From: Hyparrhenia diplandra | Taxonomy: Eukaryota > Streptophyta > Magnoliopsida > Poales > Poaceae | Reading direction: 5' to 3' | NCBI GenBank assembly: GCA_015847255.1 | Contig: JADLZK010007807.1 | Coordinates: 124,001 to 188,000, forward strand | Length of the DNA: 64,000 bases | Part shown: positions 32,290 to 44,445 of the stretch, one piece after another | How positions within the stretch are numbered: the stretch's first letter is position 1 | Layout: each line of letters opens with the position of its first letter | Translations under genes and position numbers: made by a program | Notes under the pieces: model-generated | Database searches by the model: none | What the model was told of the DNA's origin: nothing | Seen by the model: the letters and a program-made list of their open reading frames with translations, nothing else

Positions 32290-35200
32290 TTCTTCATTGA
32301 GTAAGATGGAGGGATCCTTGCTCACTTTGAAAGGCACAATTCTGATTTGCTTCTCATAATCTTCTGACATGTCCGACTTGTCCTCAATTCCTACGATGTT
32401 TGTTTTACCGGAAGAACTATGTGGCGCTGGGCTCATCATTTGTTGGCTCCTTGTTGTTTTTCCCTTTCTTAGGTTTTGTAGCCATGTCTTTCACATAGAA
32501 TACGACTTACATCTTTGGCGAGGACAAATGGTTCTTCTTTATAATCTGTGGGTTTTAGATCCTTTGTTTGTGGAGTCCATAACTGGGTCAATCTGCTAAA
32601 GCCCCGCTTCGGTCAACTTCACCCACCGGCACTTAAACAAAGGGACCTTGAAATTACCTCCATAGTCTAGTTCCCATATGTCCTCTATGCAGCCATAAAA
32701 TGTTTCTTTCACCCCATTTGGGTCTTCGGCATCTATTCGAACACCTTTGTTTTTGGTTTGTGCTCCTTTTATCCCGGGATACTATGTAAAATGTGCTACC
32801 ATTTATTTCATACCCTTTGTATGTGAGGACATGCCACGATGGTTGTGCGACCAACCTATATAGCTGCTCACGGAAGACTCGATCACCTTGACATTTTTTT
32901 TTTTCAACCAACCGATAAAACTTGACAAGTGCTCACGCCTAATAGAATCCTCATCCATGTCGGGAAACTTTGATCGTATTAGCTCCTTATGTTCTTGGAT
33001 ATACGGACACACCAAAGTCTTTTTTTTTGCAGAAGCGTGTATTGTGCTTTGTCAAAATTATTATCCTCCATATTGATATATGTTCTCTTTCCTAGTGTTC
33101 TCTTTCCTAGTGTCCCCTTTCCACTCGGCCTTCCCTCATGTCGCGATTCAGGGGACACCAATTGGGTCAAGGTCGGGAATAAAGTCAACACAGAACTCAA
33201 TGACCTCCTACGTTCCGTAGCCCTCGGCGATGCTTCCCTCCGGGCGAGCCCGGTTGTGAACATATTTCTTCAAGATTCCCGCATGAACCTCTCAAAAGGG
33301 AACATGTTGTGTAAGAACACGGGGACCGAGAATAGCAATCTCTTTGACTAGGTGAACTAGGAGGTGTGTCATGATATTAAAGAAGGAGGGGGGAACACCA
33401 ACTCAAAGCCGACAAGACACCGAACCACATCATTCTCAGTAGCTTAGTTAATTCCTGCGGATCGATTGCCTTCTCGAGATATTTCATTGAGAAATGCACA
33501 TAGCTTCACGAGCAATGAGGCGTACTTTGGGAGGTAGAATCCCTCTTAGCGCAACTGGAAGCAAGCGTGTCATGAGCACGTGGCAATCATGGGACTTTAA
33601 GTGTTGAAATTTCTTCTCTAGCACATTTATTAATCGCTTTATATTTGAGGAGAATCCGGATGGTACCTTGATCTTTGTTTAGGCATTCAAACATGCTTTC
33701 CTTCTCTTCTTTGGTAAGACTAAAGCTAGCGAGGGCCTAAGTATTGGCGTCCATCATCATCCGTCGCGCTTGGTGTGTCCTTATGCTTCCCGTACACACC
33801 CATGAAGCCTAGCGAGGTTGACACAAAGATTCTTTGTTAGGTGCATCACGTCAATTGCACTGCGAACCTCTAGGACTTGCCAATAGGGTAGCTCCCAAAA
33901 TATTGACTTCTTCTTCCACATGGGTGCATGACCTTCATCATCGTTTGGAACGGCTATCTTTGCGGGTCCCTTCCCAAACACTACTTTGACATCGTTGACC
34001 ATCTCCGGTACATCCTTACCGGTCCGGTTGCGAGGCTTGGCATTGTGGTGGTCTGCGGTACCGTTGAAATGTTTCCCTTTCTTTCTTAACACGTGACTCT
34101 TGGGAAGAAATCGGCGGTAGCCGGGGTACCACGACCTTTCGACAGTTTTTCAAAAAATACCCTTACAATCCGTGAAACAAGTGCGTGCAAGCATTATATC
34201 CCTTGTTTGACGTCCGATATATTACTTAGAGCCGGCCAATCGTTGATTGTTACAAACAACAGAAGCGCGCAAGTCAAAGTGTTCCTGTTTGTACTCATCC
34301 CACATACGTACACCGGGTTTATCCCACAAAAGAAGAAGCTCGTCAACTAGTGGCCTCAGGTACACATCGATGTCGTTTCGGGCTGCCGGGCCTTGGATGA
34401 GTATCGGCATCATAATGAATTTCCGCTTCATGCATATCCGGGGGAAGGTTGTAGATAGACAGAGTAACGGCCAGGTGCTATGGCTACTATTCGATCCCCG
34501 AAGGGGTTAAAACCATCCGCACTTAAGGCAAACCTCACGCGTTTCTTGCATCATCCGCAAAATCCTTGAATTCGAATCGATTGCTCTCCACCGTGACCCA
34601 TCGCCGGGGTGCCTCAACTTGCCGTCTATCTTACGGTCTTCTTTGTGCCATCGCATCAACTTTGCATGGTCCTTGTTTTCGAACAAACGTTTGAGGCGTG
34701 GTATTATCGGGCGTACCACATAACCTTAGCGAGGATTTTCAACCTAGGCCTTTCGCCATCAACATCACGGGATCATCTCGCCCTGATCTTATACCGTGAT
34801 GCATGACATGTCGGACATTCATCCAACTTCTCGTTATCCTCGCCATAGTACAGGAAACAATCATTAGGACATGCATCAATCTTTTTGATTGTTAATCCCA
34901 AAGGACATACAACCTTCTTTGCTTCGTGCGTCTTTGGCGGGCAACTCATTGTCCTTCGGAAGCATCTTCTTACGGATAGTCAATAAGCGGCTAAACGCAT
35001 TGTCGAAACACCATTCTTCGCCTTCCTTTGCAGCAATTCTAGTGTGGTACCCAACTTTTTACGCCCGAATCACGGCTTGGGTACAACAACTTCTTGTGGT
35101 CCTCTAGCATGCGCTCAAACTTCTTCTTCTCCTTTTCTTTTTTCGCATTCATTACGTGCTTCACGAATAGCCCGATCAAGCCCATCAAGTAGGCTCATCT

Positions 35201-35560
35201 CTCGCTGGCACCGGTGCCTCCTCTGCATCTTCCTCCATTGCAATATTTTCTATGACATCACCAAATTCAGCATATTCAGCAATAACATTGTCGTCATCCC
35301 CTCCTTCGTCTTCACCTTCTTCCATTGGGACACCGGTCTCTCCGTGCTTGGTCCAACAAACATAGTTGGGCATGAATCCCGACTTATACAGGTGTAAATG
35401 AAGGATATGTGCTTTGGAAAACTCTCTCTTATTCTGCACAAGGCACATGGGCAGCACATAAAACCGTTTTCGCTTGTTTGCTTGGGCCACACATAGGAAC
35501 TCATGCACCGTCTATATCTATACTCATCGTCGCGTCGATCTACGTTGTACATCCAATTTC
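32290..35560 (-). pseudogene. TNP2-type CACTA transposase (Transposase_21), decayed
   Basis: Minus strand, in order: a transposase-associated N-terminal domain (FSKAHILHLHLYKSGFMP, 35440-35350), an acidic linker, LLDGLDRAIREAR-like helix, and KLGTTLELLQ (35050). The TNP2 core follows: IPRLKRLFENKDHAKLMRWH (34700), RKFIMMPILIQGPAARNDID (34420), VVFGKGPAKIAVPNDDEG (33990) and LEVRSAIDVMHLTKNLC (33850), which holds a candidate catalytic Asp. Next come DUF4218-like sequence (33640-33060, VSPESRHEGRPSGKGTLGK) and DUF4216-like sequence (SWHVLTYKGYEINGSTFY, 32840). Reading frame changes between most of these blocks and several stops show decay. The gene would act as the TnpD-type transposase of the element. 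Confidence 0.85.
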
Positions 35561-36303
35561 GCTTCATCCGTAATTTTTTTAACATAATCATTGTATGAAA
35601 AAAGTAAACACCACATACATTTAAGTAAATACATAACATGCATGAATAGTACATTTTATTATTTCGGGGACGAGGTCGCCCACGGCTTTTGTTTGCTTGC
35701 ATACAACAAACTCCACTAAAAGCGAGAGGAAGAAGAACAAGACATTAATTAAAAAGCAGAACATCCTTCGTAGGGCACGAAGCAATGAACCTAAGAAGCT
35801 AATATTTTTTCCTGGCATCTCATGAATCTCCATTGCTACACCTTCGTCATTGTTATTTGGAATATTTGCACCATGGTAGGCCGCCAAAGCTTCAGCTTAC
35901 GTGTTGTATTTTTTGTAACAATTTCGGGGTAGCGATGGACTGAGCATGGCAATCCGCCCGAGGTTCGATAGATCCCCAGTACGCGCCCAACATGCACTAC
36001 GTACCATGCCATGTTTCCTACACATGTCAATAAATTAAATTGATTTCTAATTTAGACTACAAATTAATGATTTACACAATTTGGTAAACTAAGTTAACTT
36101 CCTCATTTTTCTAATCAAAAGAAAATTACATAAACAACTATATTAATATAAAGTGCAAAAACATGAAAAAAATGGCGAAAATGGGGGGGAGTGAAATTGC
36201 CGAACCTTTAATCCCGGTTTGGTTGGGGAACCCGGAGTAAAGGTGGGGTTCAGCGATTTTCGTGGGAAGAAAATGCGTTGAAAATTCGAAGGCGGGCGGG
36301 GGG

Positions 36304-36311
36304 TATTTATA
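36304..36311 (-). promoter_or_regulatory. TATA box of the TNP2 gene
   Basis: TATAAATA on the minus strand, between the subterminal CCGGGAGTAAAG repeats and the transposase reading frame. This is the expected promoter position near the 5' end of the element. Confidence 0.5.
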
Positions 36312-36550
36312 GGAGGGAATATTATTCGGTCGGAGGCTACAACCGGGAGTAAAGCTCGAGCTTTACTCCGGTTTGTAGCCTCCGACCGGGAGTAGAGGTC
36401 CCGGCGGGGGCGGGGTGCGCTGACACACGGCGCTTTACTCCCGGCCGTAATTAGAACCGGGAGTAAAGATACATTTACTCGGGTAAATTTCGGTAGGGAG
36501 TAAACGCCATTTTGGCCTCGAGACTAAAAGTCAGTTACGTAGTAGTGCAT

Positions 36551-36830
36551 CCTTTGCCTTCACTAAACCTAAGAAAGAAAAGAAGAAGATATAGCTATCT
36601 TATGAAATGCCCCAAAGTCCAAACGGTTCAGTTCCATTCTTCATGCTGAGTGAAGAACTAGAGTAAGAGGTACATTTGTCCTCTCTCTCGAGGCTACCTC
36701 TTGCTTGCCGTCCTTGCCCTTCGCTAAACCTATGAAACGAAAGAGGAAGAGATAGCTGTCTTATGTAATGCCCTAGAGTCCAAATAGTTCAGATCCATTC
36801 TTCATGCTGAGCGAACCACAGCTAACACCA
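36551..36830. repeat. 160-bp tandem duplication flanking CACTA-3
   Basis: The unit ending 'ccattcttcatgctgag' occurs at 36636 and again at 36796. The segment 'gaagaactagagtaa.aggtacattt..cctcttgcttgcc' at 36653-36710 also matches 24279-24334 left of CACTA-3. CACTA-3 therefore sits inside one copy of a tandem repeat whose other copy is uninterrupted. Confidence 0.8.
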
Positions 36831-37630
36831 TCCTACTTACGCTTTTGTCTTCACTTCGCATAAAAACGATTAACCCGGGGATGGTGGGATGGATTCTAGA
36901 AGCCTTATATGTTTGTCTAGCCCACCATTAACAACCAAGGTGGGACTAAACCCGCCACAATATCTCATTAACATGCGCATGGGCCACTATAGGCCCAATT
37001 TCAAACTGGGCCGGATGTCACATATTAGGTAGCCACTTCTACTATTTATAGGGCTATTACACATTCTAAGATTGTCTATAGGTTTAGACATGAACTACTT
37101 GACTACTAAGGGGAAAATGATCCAAGTTGTTCTTCCATGCACCAGACATCCACAACCCTTCATGAAGTCACTTTACGTCTACACATGGACTCCAATTATG
37201 CCACATTCCTATGACGGTTCTTGAGGCCCAATCCTAGAAGCCCCTCTACCTTCAGTGTTGAGACGAAAACCACCAAACCATCTAGGGCCAAATAGCTGGT
37301 ATGCAACCCCCGATGTCGATGCGTGTCTCCAATGTACATGGCTCTGCAATCCAGCAATCATGCTGACTCACCTTGACTTGGTTCAACCTAGGCCTCTTGT
37401 TACCTTGGTCAAAACCAACATGTTCAGTCTTCACCACTCCTTGTCCATGAACTCAAACTCTCTTTTGACATTCTCCCTTGTCCATCAACATGTTACCTTG
37501 GTCAAAACCAACATGCTGCATAGGAAACCAAAGTCCAAATCACTCTAGAACCAACTCAACCAAAGCATGATCATCTTGCTTACACAATAACTCATCATCC
37601 ATGTAGGGATGGCAATAGGGCAGGTCGTTG
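36831..37630. other. Anonymous repeat-like sequence
   Basis: No gene recognised. 'cagtcttcaccactccttgtcc', 'ccttggtcaaaaccaacatg' (twice: 37404 and 37497) are short direct repeats. 'tagggatggcaatagggcagg' at 37604 resembles the end of a dispersed grass repeat that seems to resume after 43895. Confidence 0.35.
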
Positions 37631-37635
37631 CTATG

Positions 37636-40600
37636 TGTAACGACCTCGATTTTCCATGAAGGGAAAATACACAAAATCGAATAATAATGTGATAGTCCCA
37701 CAAGATCACTCCATCACATTATTATTTACGGTTGATATCATAGTCATACATCGCAAGATTACAAGTTTACAAGATTTTTACAACTCTTGGGACACACCTA
37801 TTACAAGGTTAACCTAACGGAAGCGTAACTCAAGACATCAGAGTAGACATGGCACGTCAGCGAGTGAAGGCTCCTCCTTCACGGGCTCCATTGGAGTTAG
37901 CGTAGAGAGCAGCGGAAAATAGACTTCATCTTCTGAACCAAACTTGAGCGCAGGAATGAGACCACCTAATCCTTCTAATTACTGCAAGTCAGGTAATCTG
38001 CACACCGCCAGAGATGTGCAGGCCATGGTCAGCACCGATGAGCTTTAGTGGAAAAAAAAGAAAATAAGGGATCTGGCGATCCTAATAGTTTGGTTGTGGT
38101 TGGCATCCTTAGCGCATGCGAATAGCAACAAGTAGTAGTAATATTATTAGTTCACCAAGTTTTAATTCCATCTCATCCACGCATGTTCTTCCCAATCCAT
38201 CACCCCACACCACACACATCTTACCACACTCTCATGCAAGCGGTAGGACAACTCCCTCTCGTCCATACCTAAGTGGCTCACAGCCACAACGGGCTCATAG
38301 CCGCGAAGGAAATCAGGGGGAGAAAAGAAGGACTCATCTCTCTACTCGCTGAAAGCAGTAACCGATGGGGTAAACCCAACTAGAAAGCCGGCGCACACCC
38401 GAAGGCAGTCCAGGTTCGAAAGCCAGCGCACACATTTAGGCAGTCCAGGCCTAAAGTCAGATCCATGCCCAAAGGTAGGACTATACGTATAGATTTATAA
38501 CTCTGCAAAGCATGTACACAAGACCGCAAGATCAACATCATCGGTGGTGCGCCCCACCTAGGCTCATTCTGGCTGCCTCCTAACTAGTACGATGCCTTCC
38601 TACCACTCAGCCCTCGGACATTCCAGAGTACCACCGGCATGCTGAGACTGGAGAAAGCAGCACCGGGCCCAACAAGTGGTGCTGCCAACTGGAACTGAAC
38701 GGGCACGCTCCATCTGTCTCCGCCCACCCTAATCACCTCACAAACCTAGCAGTAATGGCACCGTCCTAGCTAGTCGGACTACCCGTCCCCTGCACATTCA
38801 GGAGCGAGTGGTGAGTACCAAGTTTCCACGATTCCGTCCCAATTATCCATCAGTCCTTAGGTATGACCAGACAAGACATCTTCCACTTGGGAACTCAGAT
38901 TCCCTGTGCCTCACAACACCTCCTCCCCGGACTTCATCCCATCACAAGATTCTGACCTGGGGTCTACTCACCGAACCATTTACCCACCACAGGTATCACA
39001 CACACGTGGGAATGCCCAAAAGCACCCCCAGCAAGACTTGTCCTCGCGACTCGTCTTGTATTCCAAATTGGTCGACTCAACCCTCACCACCACACACCCA
39101 AGACACACGCAGCACTCTCCCCAGTTGTTATCACATTTTACCAATTAATTCCTCAACCATCTTACATCTAGGTTATAAGCAAGCATGATGGAGTAAGTGC
39201 AAGCAAGCAGGCAGGTATATATAAAGTGTGAGCGCGAAGCTGGGTAATTGGGTGAAGGGGTTTCAATCAAGGCATTCAAGGCTCAGGCATAAGCATGCAT
39301 CATATATACTAGCAAAGGAGTAAAAGTAAAGCACTAGCATATCTACTTGCAATGTCTAATAGGATTCTCTAGAGTAAGGTCCTGCCATGACACCTGCGAT
39401 GTCGAGGTGGTAGTGGTACAAGTCTCTATTAGTTGGTGTAGTCGAACAGCAGGGTCTGCTCCTCCCGGGTCAACTCCACTTGACGGGTGTTGTTGACGAT
39501 CATGATCTCTTCTTCCAACGGGTTCCGCTCCATCCATCGCTATCCTCGATGCAAACTATATCACGAGACTACACCAGGCAAGAGAACAATCAAATCACTA
39601 AAAAGGCAACAAGACTAAAAAGGACCACGACACCAAAAGAACACAAAAGGGAATGGCTGAGCCCTCTTGGTGGATATCCGATCCTTGGGCTAAAGAAACA
39701 GGAGTGGTAGTTTGCTAAGCATGAGCTCAAGTCATACCCTAGCTCGTACTTCACGGGTCGATCGTGTCGACCTGTACGGCTTTCAGATAAATGGCATAGA
39801 CCTTAGCTCATCCTGAGCAAACACCACTGCACGCTGACTTTTGATCCAGATGTCATTTAGATTAACAGGAACCGAAAGGAGCGGCAAAAGCAGTTCCGGT
39901 CTCTCTTAATCCAAACGCTGATTGATGAGAATCAAGAGAGGGTGGAACGGGGGAGAGAAGAGAAGGGCAATGGTCTACTCCTTTCAATACTCGCGCCATG
40001 GAAAAGACGGGGCATCGACAAGGAGCGACACGCAAGAACACGAGTGCTTAATCCACTTGTAGGGTACCAAGACCTGGGTGCTCGAATTGCACTAAGACAT
40101 CTCTCGAGTTCTTAGCGGTGCGGTTGTCCGCGAGAACCAAAGGAATGCTAGGGTCTATTAGGTACAAGCATACAAGGGCTTAAGCACGGAAGAATCAAAA
40201 GAAGACACAGGATTCACACTCTTTTAATCCGCTCACCATCGCAACGACGGGAATTAAAAGAGTGGAATCAAGAATGTAACAAACACCCAACAAGCGAAAG
40301 CTCAATCCATGTCTTACTATATCGACGAGGATTGAGACAAGAGACAAGAAGAAACGGGAACTGCACTCTTTCGACCAACTCGCCATAGAACAGACGAAGG
40401 TTGGAAGAAAAGAGACACGTTCCCATGATCCAAACCCACTCGTAGGGCACCACGACTGTGCATCTAATAGCACAAGGCTATTCCTATAGTTCATAGCAGT
40501 GCGGTTGTCACCGCTAGATCCAACGGAATGCTAGGGTCAATGTGGTACAAGCATACGAGGAGGCTAGGATAAACACCACGAAAAAGAAGGTAAAAACCCA

Positions 40601-43600
40601 ATGGCCATGGCAAGGCCATGAGCTTCACCTAAGCGAGTTGGAACCCATTGCTCTACTAAGGTCGCCTCCTAATTCGTATCCCACTAAACTAGGTCATGGA
40701 GGACTCGACATTTGTGGTCAAGATCCACGTCGATATTGACTTCGACATCGAGTCCGCAATGACCATGTTTGAGGGACGGGAGTAGGAACTGTCGATCATA
40801 GTTCGATGGGGACAACTAAAAAGTGAGGGAGCGAGTTACGCTCGGTGTCACGGCCACGGTGGGACGAACCCACGACCAAAACGTTCGAGCGAGGTACGAT
40901 CCCTCGACCGGCTCGAAGGCACAGTCCACAGACAAACAAACACGACACAAACATAAGGCCCGACAAGGCAACGACACGATGACAAACGGAGTAGCACGTT
41001 CCATAGCGAGAGAGACAGAGAGATAAAGAAAGGTAGATGGCTCGAAGGCACGGTACGTGCATCAATATATTGATAAATAAAGGTATCAAGATAGATCACA
41101 TTTATAGATGACAAGTATAAATGAATCAAAAAGAATGGAAAGCAAAGGCTTGTCGACACCGAGAACGATGTCAACAGGTTCAAATGTCGACCTTGGATGC
41201 GAGGGGCTGCAGCGGCTCGTTCGGTGCCGGCTGGCGGCGCAATTTTGTTGTTGCTCGCCAGACGTGGCCGTGGCTGGCCAGACAAAGCGGCAGGCAACCA
41301 GAGGGCGACGGAAGGTGCTGCAAGGCTGCTGCCCCCCTGCAGTAGCGGTGTACAGTGGCACAAAGGCCAACGTCAGGCACGTTCTCCAACATCAAGAGAA
41401 ATAGGGGAGGATTTGACCATGGGAGCTCACCGGCGGCGGATGCTGAAGGCCGTGAGGTGGGGTGAAGATGGGCGCTGCTGTGGTGTCCAGGGTCAGGGCA
41501 CGTTCAGTAGGTCCAGCAGGGTGGAGGCGTGGCCGATGACGGAGATGGCACAACGGCAGCAGCATCCAGCTCCCCTGCAGTGTAACACAAGGGCACGAGG
41601 CCCGGTCATCAGACATGGTCATGATGAGAAAAGGAAAAAGGAGGGGGCTTCGGTCTTTGTGGCTCATCGGTGGCATATTGGGCGCGGTGGTGCTGCTGCC
41701 ATGCTAAACGGCGACGAGGAGGCTTCCAGCCCATGGCTTGGGGTTGATGACGGGAAAGGCCAACGGAGAGGTGCAGCAAGGCTGCAGCGTCCCTGCAAGC
41801 TTGACGGACAGCGGCGCGAAGGCCAGGCTTAGGCAAGATCATGGCATATTGAACGGCAAGAAGGAAAAGCAGAACCTTGGTTATCAAGAGCTCAACGGTG
41901 GCTTACCGGCAACGGTTGCAGCTACCTCCCGGTCAGGCACGGTGAGGAGGAGTGGTCATGGGCGACGCCGCGGGCGCGGTCGGAAGCGGACGGGTCGGCA
42001 GAGCATGACGTCGCGGACGTGGGTCGCGGGACGATGGTAGGTTGGTCTCGTGGAGAGGAAGGACAGGTGTTCGACACGAACACGGCTTGACGGCATTGCC
42101 GTTCGTGCCGGGGAAGGGCATCGGGGTGGCGAGGTAGGGACGAGGTCCGCGGGCGGCGTGCTCGTGGCTCCGGGAGGCGAGGCGCCGTGGACGGCGCCGC
42201 GGTAGCGGCGTTCGCTGGCGTCATTGTGGGCTTCCGGTGCGACGAGGACGTGGTCGGGTGGTCACGGCGCGCGCTGAAGACCCTTCAATTTCGACGTCGT
42301 GCTGTGTCGGCGTCGAGGGCGCCTGTGTCGCGGTGGTAGAGCTCCCGGCGCTGGTCACCACGGCGAAGCGCGGGTTGCCCGCGTGGCACGGGCGGTGGGC
42401 CGGTGGCACGGCATGGCGAGGGACGTGGCTCGGTGGAGGAGCAAGCACGGTGAAGCGCCGCGCGACGTCATGCAGCAGGAGGGAAGCCGAGAGGGGTGGC
42501 GGTGCTAGGAAATGGAGGAGCAGGTGTGGTGGCGGCGCTGGCTCGGATTCGGAAGAGGCGCCGACGGATGCGGCTCTTATAGGTGCGGCGCTAGGGTTCT
42601 CGGTGGCCATTTCGGCGTCCGTGCCGTGTGATGTGATGGCGGGACACACGGCATTAATCCAGGGCGTCGTGGTATGGACGCCGAGGCGGACAAGCGAGGG
42701 CGTGCGTGTGTGAGGAGCTGCGGTGGCGGCGGCTGCGGCGGCGGCTCCTGGAGCGTCCGCTTCCTAGGGTTCCAGGTGCTGGAGCGTGCGCTTGGGCTAG
42801 TTGGGCCTGCTGGGCCGAGTGGAGAGGCGGTTGGACAGGGCTAGGAGATGGCAGAGGTGAGTTGGGCCGCGGGGCTACTGATTGCACCTTCTTTGGGCTC
42901 GTGGGCCATTTGGGGTGAGGTGAGGCGAGCGGCGGGCGGTTCTTTGGAGATCTTTGCGGCGCTGGGCTGTTTCACCGGGTGAGGAAGGGGAGAGAGGCTA
43001 CGTGGGCTGGATTGAGAGAGGAAGGAAAAAATGGCTTTTCCATTTGTATCCTCACCCATTTGATTTGAATCAAGAATTGAGAGAGATTCAATGGGATTAG
43101 AAAGGAATTCAAATAAGGAAATTGAAAGGATAAAAAGGAACTTAAGATGGATCACAAATATATTTGAGGGTTCCTTTTTATGACTTTGGAAATTGAAATG
43201 GTTTACAAGAGGACTTGACAAGATTTCGAATAAAGGATTTGCGGAGGGACTACATTCATATGCTTCAGAATTTAGAGACATCCAAAGGGATTCTTGAGAG
43301 GGGACCAAAAGAGTGTTGACAAAGAATTCAAGAAGGAAGGAGGGGTTGGGCCTGTTATGGCTTGTCATAGCCAATGTTGGCTAGTCGTGGCCTCTCTTGG
43401 CTGGCCGGGCTTGACTATGGCGGGCTAGGGCTGGCCAGGCATGGTTACGGAGGGCTTTGGCTAGTCAGGTAAAGAATGTTGGCATGGCTCATCTGCTTGT
43501 CAACGGAAGACGTAGTGTTGTTGTGGTCTCCGGAGATTATAGGAGAAAGGGGAAGATAAGGAAAGGATATTCCAATTAAGATCCAGAGAATTCGAGAGTG

Positions 43601-43889
43601 ATTCCGGATTAGATTGGGAGGAGCTCAGAAGAGACGAGAGAGGTTTGAGAGGAGCTCAGGAGAAAATACGAAAGTCAACAAGGAAGTTGGTACGGATTGT
43701 GCACTCCGACACAAAACCCTAAACCAACTTCAAAGCTCTGACAAACTCCTACAATCAATTCTATATGCATGCAACAATTTATTTAAAAATTGTTCTTAGT
43801 TTGACCTGGCAACTATATGCATCACACATTGCAGGAAAAATTTTAAAAAGTTCATATTTTTGGCTTCTTCAAAAACCTGGGTTGTTACA
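37636..43889. mobile_element. 6.25-kb LTR-like unit with 5-bp TSD (solo long LTR or LARD)
   Basis: Bounded by TGTAACGACC at the left and GGTTGTTACA at the right (TG...CA with short inverted ends) and by a perfect 5-bp duplication CTATG (37631-37635; 43890-43894). No gag-pol motif exists inside, and I see no internal second copy of the ends, so it is either a solo copy of an exceptionally long LTR or a non-coding large retrotransposon derivative. It holds a ~400-bp tandem duplication near 40 kb and a GC-rich section (41160-42930) with compositional frames only. Orientation is unclear. Confidence 0.65.
40035..40565. repeat. Diverged ~400-bp tandem duplication
   Basis: 'aatccacttgtagggtaccaagac...gcggttgtccgcg..aacca aaggaatgctagggtc..tacaagcatacaagg' at 40051-40175 recurs as 'acccactcgtagggcaccacgac...gcggttgtcaccgc..ggaatgctagggtcaa..tacaagcatacgagg' at 40436-40561, with the 'gaaagagtgg..aatta' segments between. 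Non-coding. Confidence 0.65.
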
Positions 43890-43894
43890 CTATG

Positions 43895-44445
43895 CATCCA
43901 CACCCCATAACCAAGAACGAAACTCAAACCCAGCCCGAACTTAGTTTCAAGGGAACATCCACCCCTTGCACCCGTACTCGATGGACCCCGGAACTCGAGA
44001 GGTTGCTGGTGTTTGGGACATAAATCGAGTCGCACCTGGGCATCTAACTAGATTCGATGGCTTCCCTAACTGTTGGTACGTCCACCGAGTAGCTATCTAA
44101 GCAGTTAGTCAGCTGAGATGGGAGGGCACCAGAGGCAGCTGCCCCACGGCAAGCGAGCATGAACCTCAAGGTTTGCGGGGGCGGCACACCAAGGCGAGCA
44201 CGAGCCCCTTGTTGTTTCTGGGCATGGCCCTAAGGTGAGGCAAGTATGAGCCCCGTGGCTAGAGCCGGCAGCACCCCAATGCGAGCACGAGCACAACATC
44301 TTGAGGGATGGTACATGTGTGGCATTTTGAGGCGAGCAACGGTGGCACCCCTCAACAAGCATGTGCAGCGCCAAGCACCGTGCATGTGTGGCACCCAGCG
44401 CCCGACGCCAAGAAGGGATGCAAATTGGTAGCGGGGGCGGCGGGC
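43895..44445. other. Remnant between two LTR units
   Basis: Continuation of the sequence that the 6.25-kb unit interrupted, then a region (44130-44420) of repeated 'gcgagcacgagc', 'catgtgtggca' words. No gene. Confidence 0.4.

Larger units (their letters stand above)
24335..36547 (-). mobile_element. CACTA-3, 12.2 kb autonomous-derived En/Spm element
   Basis: Termini CACTAGTACAGAATCCAC (24335) and, inverted, CACTACTACGTAACTGAC (36547), with a perfect 3-bp target duplication CAT at 24332-24334 and 36548-36550. Both subterminal regions (24380-24550; 36200-36480) are full of (C)CGGGAGTAAAG in both orientations. The two minus-strand genes are a TNP2-type transposase (35.6-32.3 kb) and a Ulp1-like gene (28.8-24.8 kb). 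An LTR-like fragment is nested between them. A duplicated flank supplies the empty site (see findings), so both ends belong to one insertion. Both genes carry breaks, so it is probably no longer autonomous. Confidence 0.93.

Noticed and set aside
41108..42887. Frames of up to 211 codons in the 6.25-kb LTR-like unit
   Set aside because: GC-rich compositional frames on both strands inside a unit without any retroviral-type motif.
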